Source: Tetmemena sp. SeJ-2015 (Eukaryota; Ciliophora; Spirotrichea; Sporadotrichida; Oxytrichidae). Taken from it: 27,783 bases of DNA. A program made the translations under genes and the position numbers. A model generated the notes under the pieces. The model was given only the letters and a program-made list of their open reading frames with translations. It did not search any database and had not been told where the DNA came from. The stretch covers positions 1 through 27,783 of the forward strand of contig JAJKFJ010023942.1 of assembly GCA_027382625.1 (NCBI GenBank). Direction: 5' to 3'. Each line of letters starts with the position of its first letter. Position 1 is the first letter of the stretch. This document shows, piece after piece, positions 11,401 to 18,548 of the stretch.

Positions 11401-11714
11401 ATTGCTTAAGCAAAGCCGTGAAGTCTCAGATTACCGGTCTTGGTTTGTGCATTTTGAGAGTAGATTTAAACTAGTTTAAAACTGAAGTACTTGAAGATAA
11501 CTGGGTGTTGGCCAGCTCTAGTTTGTCCCAGTCCATGGTTTGAAATAGGATGATTTTCTGTAGCCGGGAAAATGAAAGCTGAATCCGAGCCACTATCTTC
11601 TCCTTGTTTGTTTCTCAATTGAGCAAGGCGAGTCTAGTTGATGGCACCGTTCTACAACTATTATGTAAAGTTTGCTGATAGGCCTAATAGGAGGACCAAA
11701 GTTGAAAGTTTCAT
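2480..11714 (-). CDS. secreted calpain-like cysteine protease, split into about 21 MDSs
   Basis: Papain-fold C2 (calpain) protease gene. The ATG at 11,714 opens a signal peptide (MKLSTLVLLLGLSA). A linker of about 125 residues precedes the catalytic core. Cys is in QGYLGDCYFLAS (about 10,995-11,043), followed by VIDDYLPFW and LWVPFIEKVWAK (10.29-10.44 kb). His is in LPGGHAYSI (8.73 kb), Asn in FRIRNPWSS (8.03 kb), then TGLWNDKAW (7.9 kb) and VNNANDGIFFMD (5.6 kb). A beta-rich C-terminal part follows (FYNDRMYPRGC at 3.55 kb; KDYSFRAYFPS at 2.72 kb). All MDSs are in order on one strand. MDS intervals: 11309-11714, 11105-11271, 11066-11078, 10943-11043, 10902-10929, 10512-10540, 10286-10443, 10192-10250, 9604-9685, 8720-8754, 8685-8707, 8018-8087, 7968-7984, 7906-7935, 7252-7315, 5604-5660, 4329-4366, 4202-4294, 3443-3631, 2650-2743, about 2480-2627. 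They join in one frame with no TGA, giving about 630 residues. No natural stop lies in the last recognisable MDS, so a terminal MDS may lie elsewhere. Family identity is very likely; the exact borders of 2-3 bp pointers are approximate. Confidence 0.85.
2628..2649. other. 22-bp IES, pointer AGAT (calpain)
   Basis: On minus, the frame ...TDAILL and ...IAQLKASADF are joined by removing this segment between two AGAT copies (ATCT at 2,624-2,627 and 2,646-2,649). Unspliced, the frame changes. Confidence 0.5.
2744..3442. other. 699-bp IES, pointer AAT (calpain)
   Basis: AT-rich DNA between the MDS ending ...DWSLSPN and the one starting DVKDYSFRAY. ATT copies lie at 2,741-2,743 and 3,440-3,442. No gene-like content is seen inside. 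Confidence 0.55.
3632..4201. other. 570-bp IES, pointer ACC (calpain)
   Basis: Removal between GGT at 3,629-3,631 and 4,199-4,201 joins ...NDQAPIQT to IFTFTLDKDYDGF in frame. The interior is AT-rich with no coding signal. Its left edge carries ATCAAATCCAA, which also occurs at about 4,356-4,366. Confidence 0.6.
4295..4328. other. 34-bp IES, pointer ATA (calpain)
   Basis: Joins ...FFSVFDYI to FEQYGITIAWW in frame. TAT copies lie at 4,292-4,294 and 4,326-4,328. Entirely AT-rich. Confidence 0.55.
4367..5603. other. 1.24-kb IES, pointer TGGAT (calpain)
   Basis: ATCCA copies lie at 4,362-4,366 and 5,599-5,603. Removal joins NDGIFFMD to LIDTFFSVFDYI in frame, as expected for a calpain catalytic domain. 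The IES is not empty: it contains the minus-strand coding fragment at about 4,970-5,364, unrelated to the protease. Confidence 0.7.
4970..5364 (-). CDS. unrecognised coding fragment inside a calpain IES
   Basis: An ATG at 5,364 starts MSAYHQHQQLKQEISNLRG and, about 50 codons on, the same frame reads MPKEISKLIQLYEGIYPNP, LTNDLSADIKTQIQPEN. Two TGA codons interrupt this frame at about 5,273 and 5,228. Between them another frame also looks coding (SESQQLLKKMLAFFEEQKELD). Small IESs or a very short intron (GTATAC...CAG, 20 nt) could explain this, but I could not find pointers that fix it cleanly; decay is the other explanation. The composition is clearly coding compared with the surroundings. The product is not recognised. 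It lies wholly within the 4,367-5,603 IES. Confidence 0.45.
5775..6170 (+). CDS. unrecognised 5' gene fragment with intron, inside a calpain IES
   Basis: An ATG at 5,775 starts MDQDDSDLTLL. A 35-nt intron (5,808-5,842, GTAAGT...CAG) follows, and the frame resumes VLGMQVTAYNQKSRKQ and stays coding-like to ...SSAEMQPPDHISIAGGPN at about 6,165, with several in-frame TAA/TAG read as Gln. After that the sequence becomes AT-rich with no proper end, so this looks like the first MDS of a gene whose other MDSs lie elsewhere. It is basic and Gln-rich; no domain is recognised. It lies on the strand opposite the host calpain gene. Confidence 0.55.
6532..6782 (-). CDS. unrecognised 3' gene fragment, inside a calpain IES
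   Basis: On minus, ...YHFFKTLQLFLEIEIQTDS, ITTVENCNYNF and, in the same frame, KVAFTVPTFRIRYFK. A 34-nt candidate intron (6,562-6,595, GTAAGT...TAG) then leads to SFFKIWVDYVQT and a TGA at 6,532-6,534. It therefore looks like the C-terminal segment of a gene. No family is recognised. It may belong with the other nested fragments at 4.97-5.36 and 5.78-6.17 kb, which would make a scrambled gene with inverted pieces, but no pointer links were found. Confidence 0.45.
6838..6981 (+). repeat. dispersed repeat copy 1, SINE-like, with (ATT)n tail
   Basis: A GC-rich patch (GGTGGGCTTTCGCGGTGACG) in AT-rich DNA ends in an imperfect palindrome, TTAGGG-TTCTTAATT-CCCTAA, followed by about six ATT units (6,960-6,980). 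The last ~75 bases before the tail align by eye to 24,690-24,785 (AATTAAGAA-CCCTAA-GGG-ATA on the reverse strand). A GC-rich head and a short-unit tail resemble a SINE. A tRNA-like head (GTGGCACAACTGATCAAGGG) is possible, but I could not fold a full tRNA. Confidence 0.4.
7316..7905. other. 590-bp IES, pointer AAATA (calpain)
   Basis: TATTT copies lie at 7,311-7,315 and 7,901-7,905. Removal joins WSDTVNKY to FESLYGSGFNQSLQ in frame. It contains a coding-like minus-strand stretch at about 7,577-7,790. Confidence 0.7.
7577..7790 (-). CDS. coding-like fragment inside a calpain IES
   Basis: One minus-strand frame reads KLTSIRFSEMIINDIV, KKVYKIPQIRLEKT, ITSKVVEELIKNFIQNYS, IPPIVENN with richer G+C and codons such as ATC, GTC, CCG and CGA than the flanks. 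No start or stop is visible and it is not recognised. Frames without TGA are common by chance in AT-rich DNA under this code, so this is only a candidate MDS or a relic. Confidence 0.3.
8088..8684. other. 597-bp IES, pointer AATTTAAA (calpain)
   Basis: TTTAAATT copies lie at 8,080-8,087 and 8,677-8,684, an 8-bp pointer. Removal joins LSAHVIYNLN to ADTTVKAKLFRIRNPW. A short Lys/Asp-rich frame at about 8,195-8,250 on minus may be chance. Confidence 0.7.
8708..8719. other. 12-bp in-frame IES, pointer TCT (calpain)
   Basis: AGA copies lie at 8,705-8,707 and 8,717-8,719. Left in, it adds four residues between GGHAYSI and LSAHVI without changing frame. The calpain His loop fits the family better without it, so it is called as an IES by homology rather than by frame. 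Confidence 0.45.
8755..9603. other. 849-bp IES, pointer TTTA (calpain)
   Basis: TAAA copies lie at 8,751-8,754 and 9,600-9,603. Removal joins ADQDNSFIL to KNLPGGHAYS. Inside, at about 9,080-9,180 on plus, a charged frame reads KDYDEDDYQEENQLKSKAK, RRKVGKLMRDIL; it could be another small nested coding piece or chance. Confidence 0.6.
9686..10191. other. 506-bp IES, pointer AGTTT (calpain)
   Basis: AAACT copies lie at 9,681-9,685 and 10,187-10,191. Removal joins FNFLHALPTKQF to GKGSEYTSGQG in frame. AT-rich, with no content recognised. Confidence 0.7.
10541..10901. other. 361-bp IES, pointer AAAT (calpain)
   Basis: ATTT copies lie at 10,537-10,540 and 10,898-10,901. Removal joins NAEGIIVVKE to IYMERFKDPI in frame. 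The 29-bp MDS that follows is bounded on its other side by a 68-bp IES (10,444-10,511, pointer ATT). AT-rich inside. Confidence 0.55.
10930..11308. other. cluster of four short IESs in the calpain active-site region
   Basis: Going down the minus strand: 11,272-11,308 (37 bp, pointer TTG), 11,079-11,104 (26 bp, pointer AAACAAAATT, 10 bp), 11,044-11,065 (22 bp, pointer TTGC) and 10,930-10,942 (13 bp, pointer AAT). Each removal restores frame across SSIV/GSGKPF, GDANKI/DPNDV, NDVA/QGYLGDC and VTQTYN/AEGIIVV. One MDS between them is only about 13-17 bp. The interval given spans the cluster, not a single IES. Confidence 0.7.
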
Positions 11715-12670
11715 ATGAACTTAAGAAAGTTTAAGTTTGGAATTTAATATAGTTGTGTTGGCTTCATTTTTACATTACTGACTAAGAACCTAGGTTTTAC
11801 TGAAAGTAGATATTGATGTGAGTAATTTGCAGGACTTTAGAGAATTCGAATTCAAGTTTTTGAAAGACTAATGGAAGAGTATGTTTACTATAATTGCTGA
11901 AATTAAAAAATAAATATTATAATTAGCTTTAAAAGGTTTAAGTAATGCTTGACTGGCAGATAGAGTATACAGTATATCTTTTAGGATATTAGACAAGAGT
12001 TTAGTCCTCCTTCATCCATGCTTATTAGAAGCAAACACCAAATATTTTTTTAAATTTAGGATGAAGGGATAATATTATTAAATTTGAAAATTAACGACCT
12101 TTTATAGCCCAATTTATGAATATTGGAGTCCTATTCAAATTTAATAGCTGTGATTTTTGTTGAGATTTGTAGCACAATGCATATGAATATACTTTAACTT
12201 ATCCATACACTCACTCATTTAAACTAGATAAATATAATTATATGTAAAATATTTAGAGAATTTAATTAAAAGTATTTGAATTTAAAATGCTTTAAAATAT
12301 AAGAATTAAAAAATCTACGGAAAAGCAAGTATTTTCTAGAAATCTGGTGATTACAAACTTATCTTATTTTAGTATGATGCTCTTTAAGATGATAAATATT
12401 TTTTGTAATTAAATGTTAAAGGGTCGTATGCAGGTTGGCGCTTTTTTTAAAAGTAGCTTTTATTGCTATCAGTCAAGTGAAATCAAAATTTGTGGTTAAA
12501 TCTCATAACAAATTTAAAGTCCTTCATAAACCCCTTATGGATAATAGATAACTGGAATAATTTTCAGAATTATTCATTATTTTATTTAAAAAAATATTGA
12601 TGTAAAAAGCGTGATTTTATCCTTATCGAATCTTGAGATAATAGGTTGCTCATTTTATATTTTCTATAAA
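11715..12670. other. intergenic, divergent 5' flanks
   Basis: Lies between the start of the calpain gene (minus) and the start of the plus-strand gene at 12,671. AT-rich, with a few moderately complex patches (11,720-11,870). No gene is recognised. Confidence 0.5.
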
Positions 12671-14413
12671 ATGAAAAGGCAAAGAGAAGAAGATTTCGAT
12701 TACAGTAGTCGTTGGAACAACCACGAGGGAGAAGAATTCAATATGGAGAACATTAAAACCATTAAACCACAAAGGTCTTTACTAGAAGAGGACATTTTCA
12801 GAGACCCTGAAGAGGAAAGAGAGAAGTACCTAAGAATGTTCTTAAATGATTCGCAGCCAGATAATTAAGACTTTTACAACCCTAATTAATCAAAAGGCCT
12901 CAGTTAAATTCACCTTAAGCAACTGCCAAAAGCTTAAAGGCTAGGTAGCTCTGAGAGGGGTGTTGCTTTATCATCAGACGATTCTCTTAGAAGAGCTTCT
13001 GACTCTGATATCCTCGGAGAAAGGAATCCCAACCACTATCTTTCTAACAGCTCTATCAATTCATTAGTATATTTTTAATGAAAGATCCATGAACGCTAAC
13101 AATAATACTTAAAAAGGAGCTACCAATAATCAAATGAAAACTCAAGGATGAGGATCCTTATAATAATTAAGGGAATTAAAGGGCCTCCGGCATAAATAAG
13201 ATAGGCTGTTTTGTCAATGATATTGCTTTGACGCACTTATCTGACGCACACAAACCTACCCGCCGAATAGGGATATTAAACACGTGGCACCCACCTCACA
13301 TTCTAAGCAGAAGCCCCCGGCTTCTGCAGACCATCCAAAAAAACCTTAGAGGAGAAAAAAAATCCGGTAGCTTCTGACCGAGAGCATGTCGCTGCTCCGT
13401 AGCGTCTGGCTTCGCTGTCCTGCTGCATGACTGAGTATTTGCCCATAGATCACATCCCTCCATGCCTGCAAGGATTAGGAGGGTGAGTGGGAACCACTCA
13501 CCTTTGATTATCTCTCCAGTGAGCAGCCCAACCACCTTCCCCAGGGCTTCGGCTGCCATTATCCCTTGCCTCTTTTAAGCACTCACCCACCTCCAATGGA
13601 TTACCAAACCAGAAAGCCTTCAGGGAAAGGGCGACCGGTGCCTAGTGCCGTTCGTGTGAGTCCTGAATTTTAACTTTCTAATTTAATAATAAGAGGATCC
13701 TTAATTTACACATCAGACTCCATGAATGAGAGAGCCAACTACGAAGACTAAGATGATCTGGAGGAGGTGGATTTCTAACTAACTATGACTCAAAAGCAAT
13801 AGACACTAAAGGCAATGAACTCAAACCAACTAAACACTCAGAAGAAAAGTGTGAAGTTCCAAAATCCTTTTGAAATTCAAACTATAAATCCCTTTATATT
13901 TTTATCGTGAAGACTTGCCTAAAATAGCACAACAGATCATTTTAGAAAAGCTGTCCTCAGTGAAGGAAAACCTTGAAAACATTATGGCTAAGAATAATTA
14001 AGTATAGGAGTAGATTGAAGATTAGTATAGCTGTGACAATTTCAAAGTGATGGAGGTTGTACTTGAGCACATACTCTTTCATTATATTTTAATTGGGACG
14101 ATATCATGGACTTGCTGATAGACGAGATACTTGAAGATGAAGTACAGGAGCTCAATAAAACTGAGGCAGTTAAAAACTAAAAATAAAACAGTAAAGGCAA
14201 GAACAGACAGAAACAAGAACATACTTTATCACCTTATAAGAATCAAGGAGATTAGATTGCAGAGTAAGTATTAACTTTAGATTAAATTATGAATTTAGGG
14301 AGTTACAGAGGGAGATGGAAATTAATCCTAAAACCAAAATAGACATGCACGATATCTTCAAACTATTTGAAGACTACAATTAGACTGAGAAATCTATTAG
14401 AAAAAGACTATGA
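12671..14413 (+). CDS. unrecognised 371-residue protein, six segments
   Basis: ATG at 12,671 (MKRQREEDFDYSSRWNN). Segments 12671-13062, 13088-13149, 13699-13895, 13903-14079, 14091-14263 and 14299-14413 sum to 1,116 nt, an exact multiple of three ending in TGA. Breaks: a 25-bp IES (13,063-13,087, pointer about TC), a 549-bp IES (13,150-13,698, pointer AGGAT), a 7-bp IES (13,896-13,902, TTT), an 11-bp IES (14,080-14,090, TTT) and a 35-nt intron (14,264-14,298, GTAAGT...TAG). The protein is acidic and Ser/Asn/Gln-rich at the N-terminus (SSDDSLRRASDSDILGE looks phosphorylatable). The conserved-looking C-terminal block is NFKVMEVVLEHILFNWDD, IMDLLIDEILEDEVQELNK, probably helical. No family is assigned. 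The 25-bp break is the least certain. Confidence 0.65.
13150..13698. mobile_element. 549-bp GC-rich IES with perfect hairpins
   Basis: Bounded by the pointer AGGAT (13,145-13,149 and 13,694-13,698) within an 11-bp repeat GAGGATCCTTA (13,150-13,160 and 13,693-13,703). Its G+C is about half, far above both genes and IESs nearby. It contains two perfect hairpins: GCAGAAGC/GCTTCTGC (13,307-13,314 with 13,320-13,327) and GGTGAGTGG/CCACTCACC (13,482-13,490 with 13,494-13,502, loop GAA). The 87-codon minus ORF at 13,296-13,559 has no recognised domain. It could be a mobile element inserted with an 11-bp target duplication, or a structured RNA locus. The mobile identity is inference. Confidence 0.45.
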
Positions 14414-14660
14414 TCTACATTTTATTTCTTCTAATCCAATCATCATTCATTTCATTAAGTTTGCATATAAGATGATATTTTTGTTTTATAAAAATAAAAA
14501 TAACATTAATACAATAAGATTTAATAATCGCATAATACATTTTGAGTGTATAATTTTATTATTATTGCATATTTATAAAAATAAATATTCTATTTATAGC
14601 AAACTAGCATTATTCACTTCGAGGTTTAGTGAAAAGTTTAAGCAGCTGGAAGAACTATGA
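14414..14660. other. 247-bp IES just after a stop codon, pointer CTATGA
   Basis: CTATGA occurs at 14,408-14,413 (containing the TGA stop of the upstream gene) and at 14,655-14,660. The interval between is very AT-rich and flanked by less AT-rich sequence on both sides, so it looks like an IES in the 3' untranslated part. The pointer keeps the stop either way. Confidence 0.45.
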
Positions 14661-15393
14661 CCAACATTTGGAATAATTTAAAAGACGAAGATCAGTTTGG
14701 TCTCGTTAATTTTTCCAATTTGATTTATAAATTATGTATTAAATTAATTGCTTAATTAAAAATTAGAAGATTCTTGTAACAAGAAAAGTTACTAATTCAG
14801 CCTTCTAAAATGTAAAATAAAACTTTTTTCTCCATCTTCATGGGCAATAAATAATGAATCCCAAATTTAAAATAAAAATATAAATGTTTTTATGAATATA
14901 TATATGCGAAGGAGATAATATTATTACATTATGATGTATTACATTATATAGTGGATGCTTTTATTTTCATCCTTTTTTAATAGTTTACTTATAATAATTT
15001 AAATTACCTAATTATAAAAATTTCTAAAATATATTGAGTATTTATTTGATTTTGAATTGAATTTAAAGTTGATAATTGTAGTTTTAGAATAAAATATGCA
15101 AATGGTTTAAGATGTAAAGTATTTTATATTAATAAAGAGCTCAAGAGAGTTATTCAAATAATAAATTGGATCTTAGCTTTTCTATTATTATTATGAATTG
15201 GAGCTGTTTTTAATTTAAGTTTCGTCACAAAAACTTCGCAGCCAAAGACTATTTACAAAAATAAATTTGGTTTCCTCTGGAGGGATAAATATATATTAAA
15301 AGTGCAAATAAATACTACAAAAATATGAAAATTTATTGTTAATATTTTAAAGAGGGAAAAAGCTATGGTATGTAACTAGGTTATATTGAGAAA
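14661..15393. other. AT-rich spacer, nothing seen
   Basis: Between the 3' end of the plus-strand gene and the 3' end of the minus-strand lipase. No coding signal, repeats or RNA recognised. Confidence 0.5.
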
Positions 15394-16560
15394 TCATATT
15401 TTGTTTTTGTTTCTCATTTAACAAAATACTCCATTCAAATTCTTTACTTCTTAGATAGTAATTGTAATTATTTTTTTAAAAAATTTAACTTTATTAAATG
15501 AATACTGAGTTTCACCGGTGAGGTCTCTGCAGCCACAGTGATCGTACTAGGGTGCGTCAAACACAATCTTGTCATCCATGGTGGGGTAGTCCTAGGTGTG
15601 TCTTGAGAACACCATATCCATGTCGATAGTGCTGTAGATTGCATAGGTGTGCTCACCTTCTCTAGTAGGGTTCATGTTAAGTTCTTGAATGAGCAATGAT
15701 AATCCCTTAGGGTAGGGCTCAGCGTCTTCATCTCCGGGGTAGCCGCCATTAAGCTTACTGCAAACCTTTTTGGATGCAGCTATTTGAGGATTTTAGCAAA
15801 AGCTAATGCCCCAATTCCTGCCAGAGATACCGATGTAGGTATTCACTCTGTCAGTGAGAGGCTTTCCAATGTAGTAGGGCTCGAAGTCAGCGTATACAAG
15901 ACCTCCTTTTATTGCGCTCCTAGTAATTGTCACTCCAAATGAATGAGCGATAATCCAATCATCTTAATTAATTGTAATAATAAATAGAATGTATGTTAAT
16001 AAACGTCCACTTCTGGTGCTTCAGTGTACTCTAAAACGGCTTCTATGAATTTCCTCACCTACATCACCCACTCTTTCTACTGAACGTGCTGGCCTTCGTG
16101 AGCCAGGTCAGCGAATCCCCACTGACTTGCGTACAGTTCAGCTTTAGTGTAACCTCAATTAACAATAATAATATTTATGCTCTTGATAGGAAGTACTCAA
16201 TTGGGAGGCGGAATCCATTATTGGCCCATTCATATCCAATAGCCAAATATAATATTAGCCATGTCGGAGTCGCCATGGACAAATACAATTGGTCTGTGAT
16301 TAATTGGAGTAGAATCAGAGTCCTTTCCACCGAATGATCCTCCAATTGAATCAGATCTGTTGAAGTTGTAGGGTTCGTACATCCCAGTTGTATTCATCGA
16401 ATATAATAATTTTTGCGATTATAGCAATATTAAATTTGAATTGAGCCAAGAAATGAAGTGGTCAGTGAGGCCTCTAGTGTAAGCTGGAACATCCTGAGCC
16501 TCTGTTTGCAATATTTGAATATTTATGGTTGATAGTAAGATCAAAGATCCAACTAATTAT
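15394..16560 (-). CDS. secreted lipase, class 2 (LIPS-like) alpha/beta hydrolase
   Basis: Triacylglycerol-lipase-type hydrolase. In order: a hydrophobic stretch (VGSLILLSTINIQIL, about 16.52-16.56 kb) that may be a signal peptide, DVPAYTRGLTDHFISWLNS, YNFNRSDSIGGSFGGKD, HRPIVFVHGDSDMA (oxyanion-hole HG), YEWANNGFRLPIEYFLSRG, YTKAELYASQWGFADLA, VDV, then the nucleophile elbow AHSFGVTITRSAIKGG and NTYIGISGRNWGISFC. The late His is probably in YDHCGCRDLTGE (15.51 kb). Breaks: 42-bp IES 16,395-16,436 (AAT), 16-bp 16,246-16,261 (TGGCTA), 26-bp 16,157-16,182 (GAG) and 50-bp 15,954-16,003 (TT); each restores the frame. No starting ATG was found in frame, so the first MDS or exon is missing or farther upstream. 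The formal TGA is at 15,394-15,396, but the family end is near 15,490. Confidence 0.8.
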
Positions 16561-17031
16561 CTACTAAACTCAAAATGAGAAATAGTCAATTAAAATTATC
16601 CTAATACTTCCATTTTTGAAGAGCTTAATTATATTTTTAAGGGTAATACATAATAATTTAGCATGATCGGCTATAATTTATAATTAAAATTAATTAATTT
16701 TGGAATGAATATGATAATGTTTTATGAGTTCTCATGATAAATTATTATAATACCTCTAAAAAATGAATTTGATATATTTTGGAACTTAATAATTAAGAGA
16801 GGACACTTCTGTTTTTTATTTTAACTTCATTTCAAAAACACATTTTTACAGTGATTATATATGATGTTGGCTTATAACTATTTGATGAGAATAGAGTAAT
16901 TAAATGAAATGTTATCCCAAAGGGAAAAGGCGTTATGAGTATGCTTAATGAAGGTTAATATAATTCATAATTGTATTATAAATTCTATATTTGCTTATTA
17001 GAGCACCATTTATAATATCACAAGGGATTTA
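16561..17031. other. AT-rich divergent spacer
   Basis: Between the lipase 5' side (minus) and the start of the plus gene at 17,032. No coding MDS for the missing lipase start could be identified in it. Confidence 0.45.
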
Positions 17032-18454
17032 ATGAGCATTTAAAGAGTGAGCTCTCGCCCTAACAACTCCCAACTCAGAGTTTCCTTCTCGGCCACTACC
17101 CAGGACTATCCACAAAACTTACACCATAACTTCAAACCTAATACTTCCACTACTCTTCACTAAACAGCTAATTAAAGCATTGATTTATCTTCACACACCA
17201 AATGAAAGCCAAGAGAGGGATCATCATAAGCTATCAAAGAGAATAGAGAGTAGTAAGTTTTCACAACACGAATAAATGAAACACCAACCACATCATTAGC
17301 AAAAGGAGGAGGCCCAAGTTGTAAATCAGATCTCTCAAGATGCTAAAATGGAGAATATACGCAAATTTAAGAAGCTTATCAGAGATGGAGTATCATAAGA
17401 GATGGCACTCAAGATTACTTCCAACTAAGCACATCAAAGTGACTTGGTTAGCAAACTAGACAAAATCATAGAGGGACTCAATAAATTCAGATAAGACTAT
17501 TCCTCACAGAGGGAACCCAAATTTAAGATTAAGAAGACTAGCTAGACTCTCAATTAAATAGAGAGCCCAACCAATAGAATGGATTCATTATATTTTTAGA
17601 GTTAGAGTAAAGCAGAGGAGAGCAATAGGTATGAGGGCAAATTAAGGCAGCAGGTATTAAAACAGCATAGATGTTTCAGAGTCAAGCAGTCCTACGTGGA
17701 AGAGACGTACCTCAATTAGACTTTAAAGCAATGGTGTTATAGCTCTCCATAAGCTAAAGTCCCCATCTAAACTATTTTTAAACTTGCCAGTCTGAAGATA
17801 GATTAGAATGGAACTTAAACACCTAGAGCTATCAATCTAAGTAAAGACAGAACTTTGATGGGCATGAAGCAAGTCAGAAGAAGCAACTCAAATCTCTCCT
17901 AGATAAGGGAATAAATTCCATCTAGGACCAAAAGTACATTTTAGTAAGCCAACCCTTCCAAATCTAAAATGGATAGAGGCATTTATTAAGAGCAGTTCAA
18001 TAGTCACGAAAACACTCCTGATAGTGAATTAGAGAAGCGGGGAACTCAGAGCTAGGAAGAGTTAAAATTAAATCAAACTGGCTCACAGGAGCAATTACTT
18101 TAAACTAATGGGAGCAACCACTATTAGCTTATGAAGATTGAAATCATACCCTCAGTAGATTAGCTTCTTGAAGCTGGTGAAAATGTGGACCTCATTATTC
18201 CTGAAAGTAACGACCACCAAGCTGATAGCAATGAATAGTTGAAAGAGTGGACAGCTAAAGGAGCCTAAAAGGATATTATTCTAAGTTAAAGTCAAGCCAT
18301 AGAAGATTATTTAGAAGGAGCTTTCAAAAGAAATCAGCCTCTTCAAACGAAGAAAAGGGCACAAGGAAATTTTTAAAGATATGATGCTTAAGTTGAAGCA
18401 AAGAATAAAGGTATTTTATATTTGTTAGTACGAAGTTTCCAATCATAAAAATGA
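17032..18454 (+). CDS. unrecognised Gln-rich 472-residue protein
   Basis: ATG at 17,032 (MSIQRVSSRPNNSQLRVSF) and TGA at 18,452-18,454, with dozens of in-frame TAA/TAG read as Gln. A frame change occurs inside CACACACC near 17,190-17,198: removal of four bases (CA-CA repeat) links ...QSIDLSS to PNESQERDHHKLSK and makes the total 1,419 nt, a multiple of three. Blocks of note: MENIRKFKKLIRDGVSQEM, MDSLYFQSQSKAEESNRYE, KIEIIPSVDQLLEAGENVD and a C-terminal KGILYLLVRSFQSQK. It is hydrophilic, rich in Gln, Ser and Lys, with no membrane segment or known domain seen. It is convergent with the next gene, the stops being about 95 bp apart. Function unknown. Confidence 0.65.
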
Positions 18455-18548
18455 AAAATAATTAAAGCCAAACTCAATAGGACAATGATCTTTCAATTCT
18501 TGAGAATAAATCCCAAAAATAATTGTTAACAATTTAAAGATAAATAAA

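Noticed and set aside
13296..13559. Minus ORF of 87 codons in the GC-rich IES
   Set aside because: It has no in-frame TAA/TAG Gln codons, no known domain and lies across the hairpins; it is probably open by chance in GC-rich DNA.
13150..13703. Using the full 11-bp GAGGATCCTTA as the pointer
   Set aside because: Removal at that repeat leaves GGA TGA GGA in frame; the overlapping 5-bp AGGAT pair gives an uninterrupted frame, so AGGAT is preferred.
15468..15656. Minus ORF MSTPMQSTALS...
   Set aside because: It is in the wrong frame of the lipase; the correct minus frame reads TYAIYSTIDMDMVFS through the same bases.
16086..16337. Plus ORF of 83 codons
   Set aside because: Antisense to the lipase (VFVHG, YASQWGFADLA); shadow.
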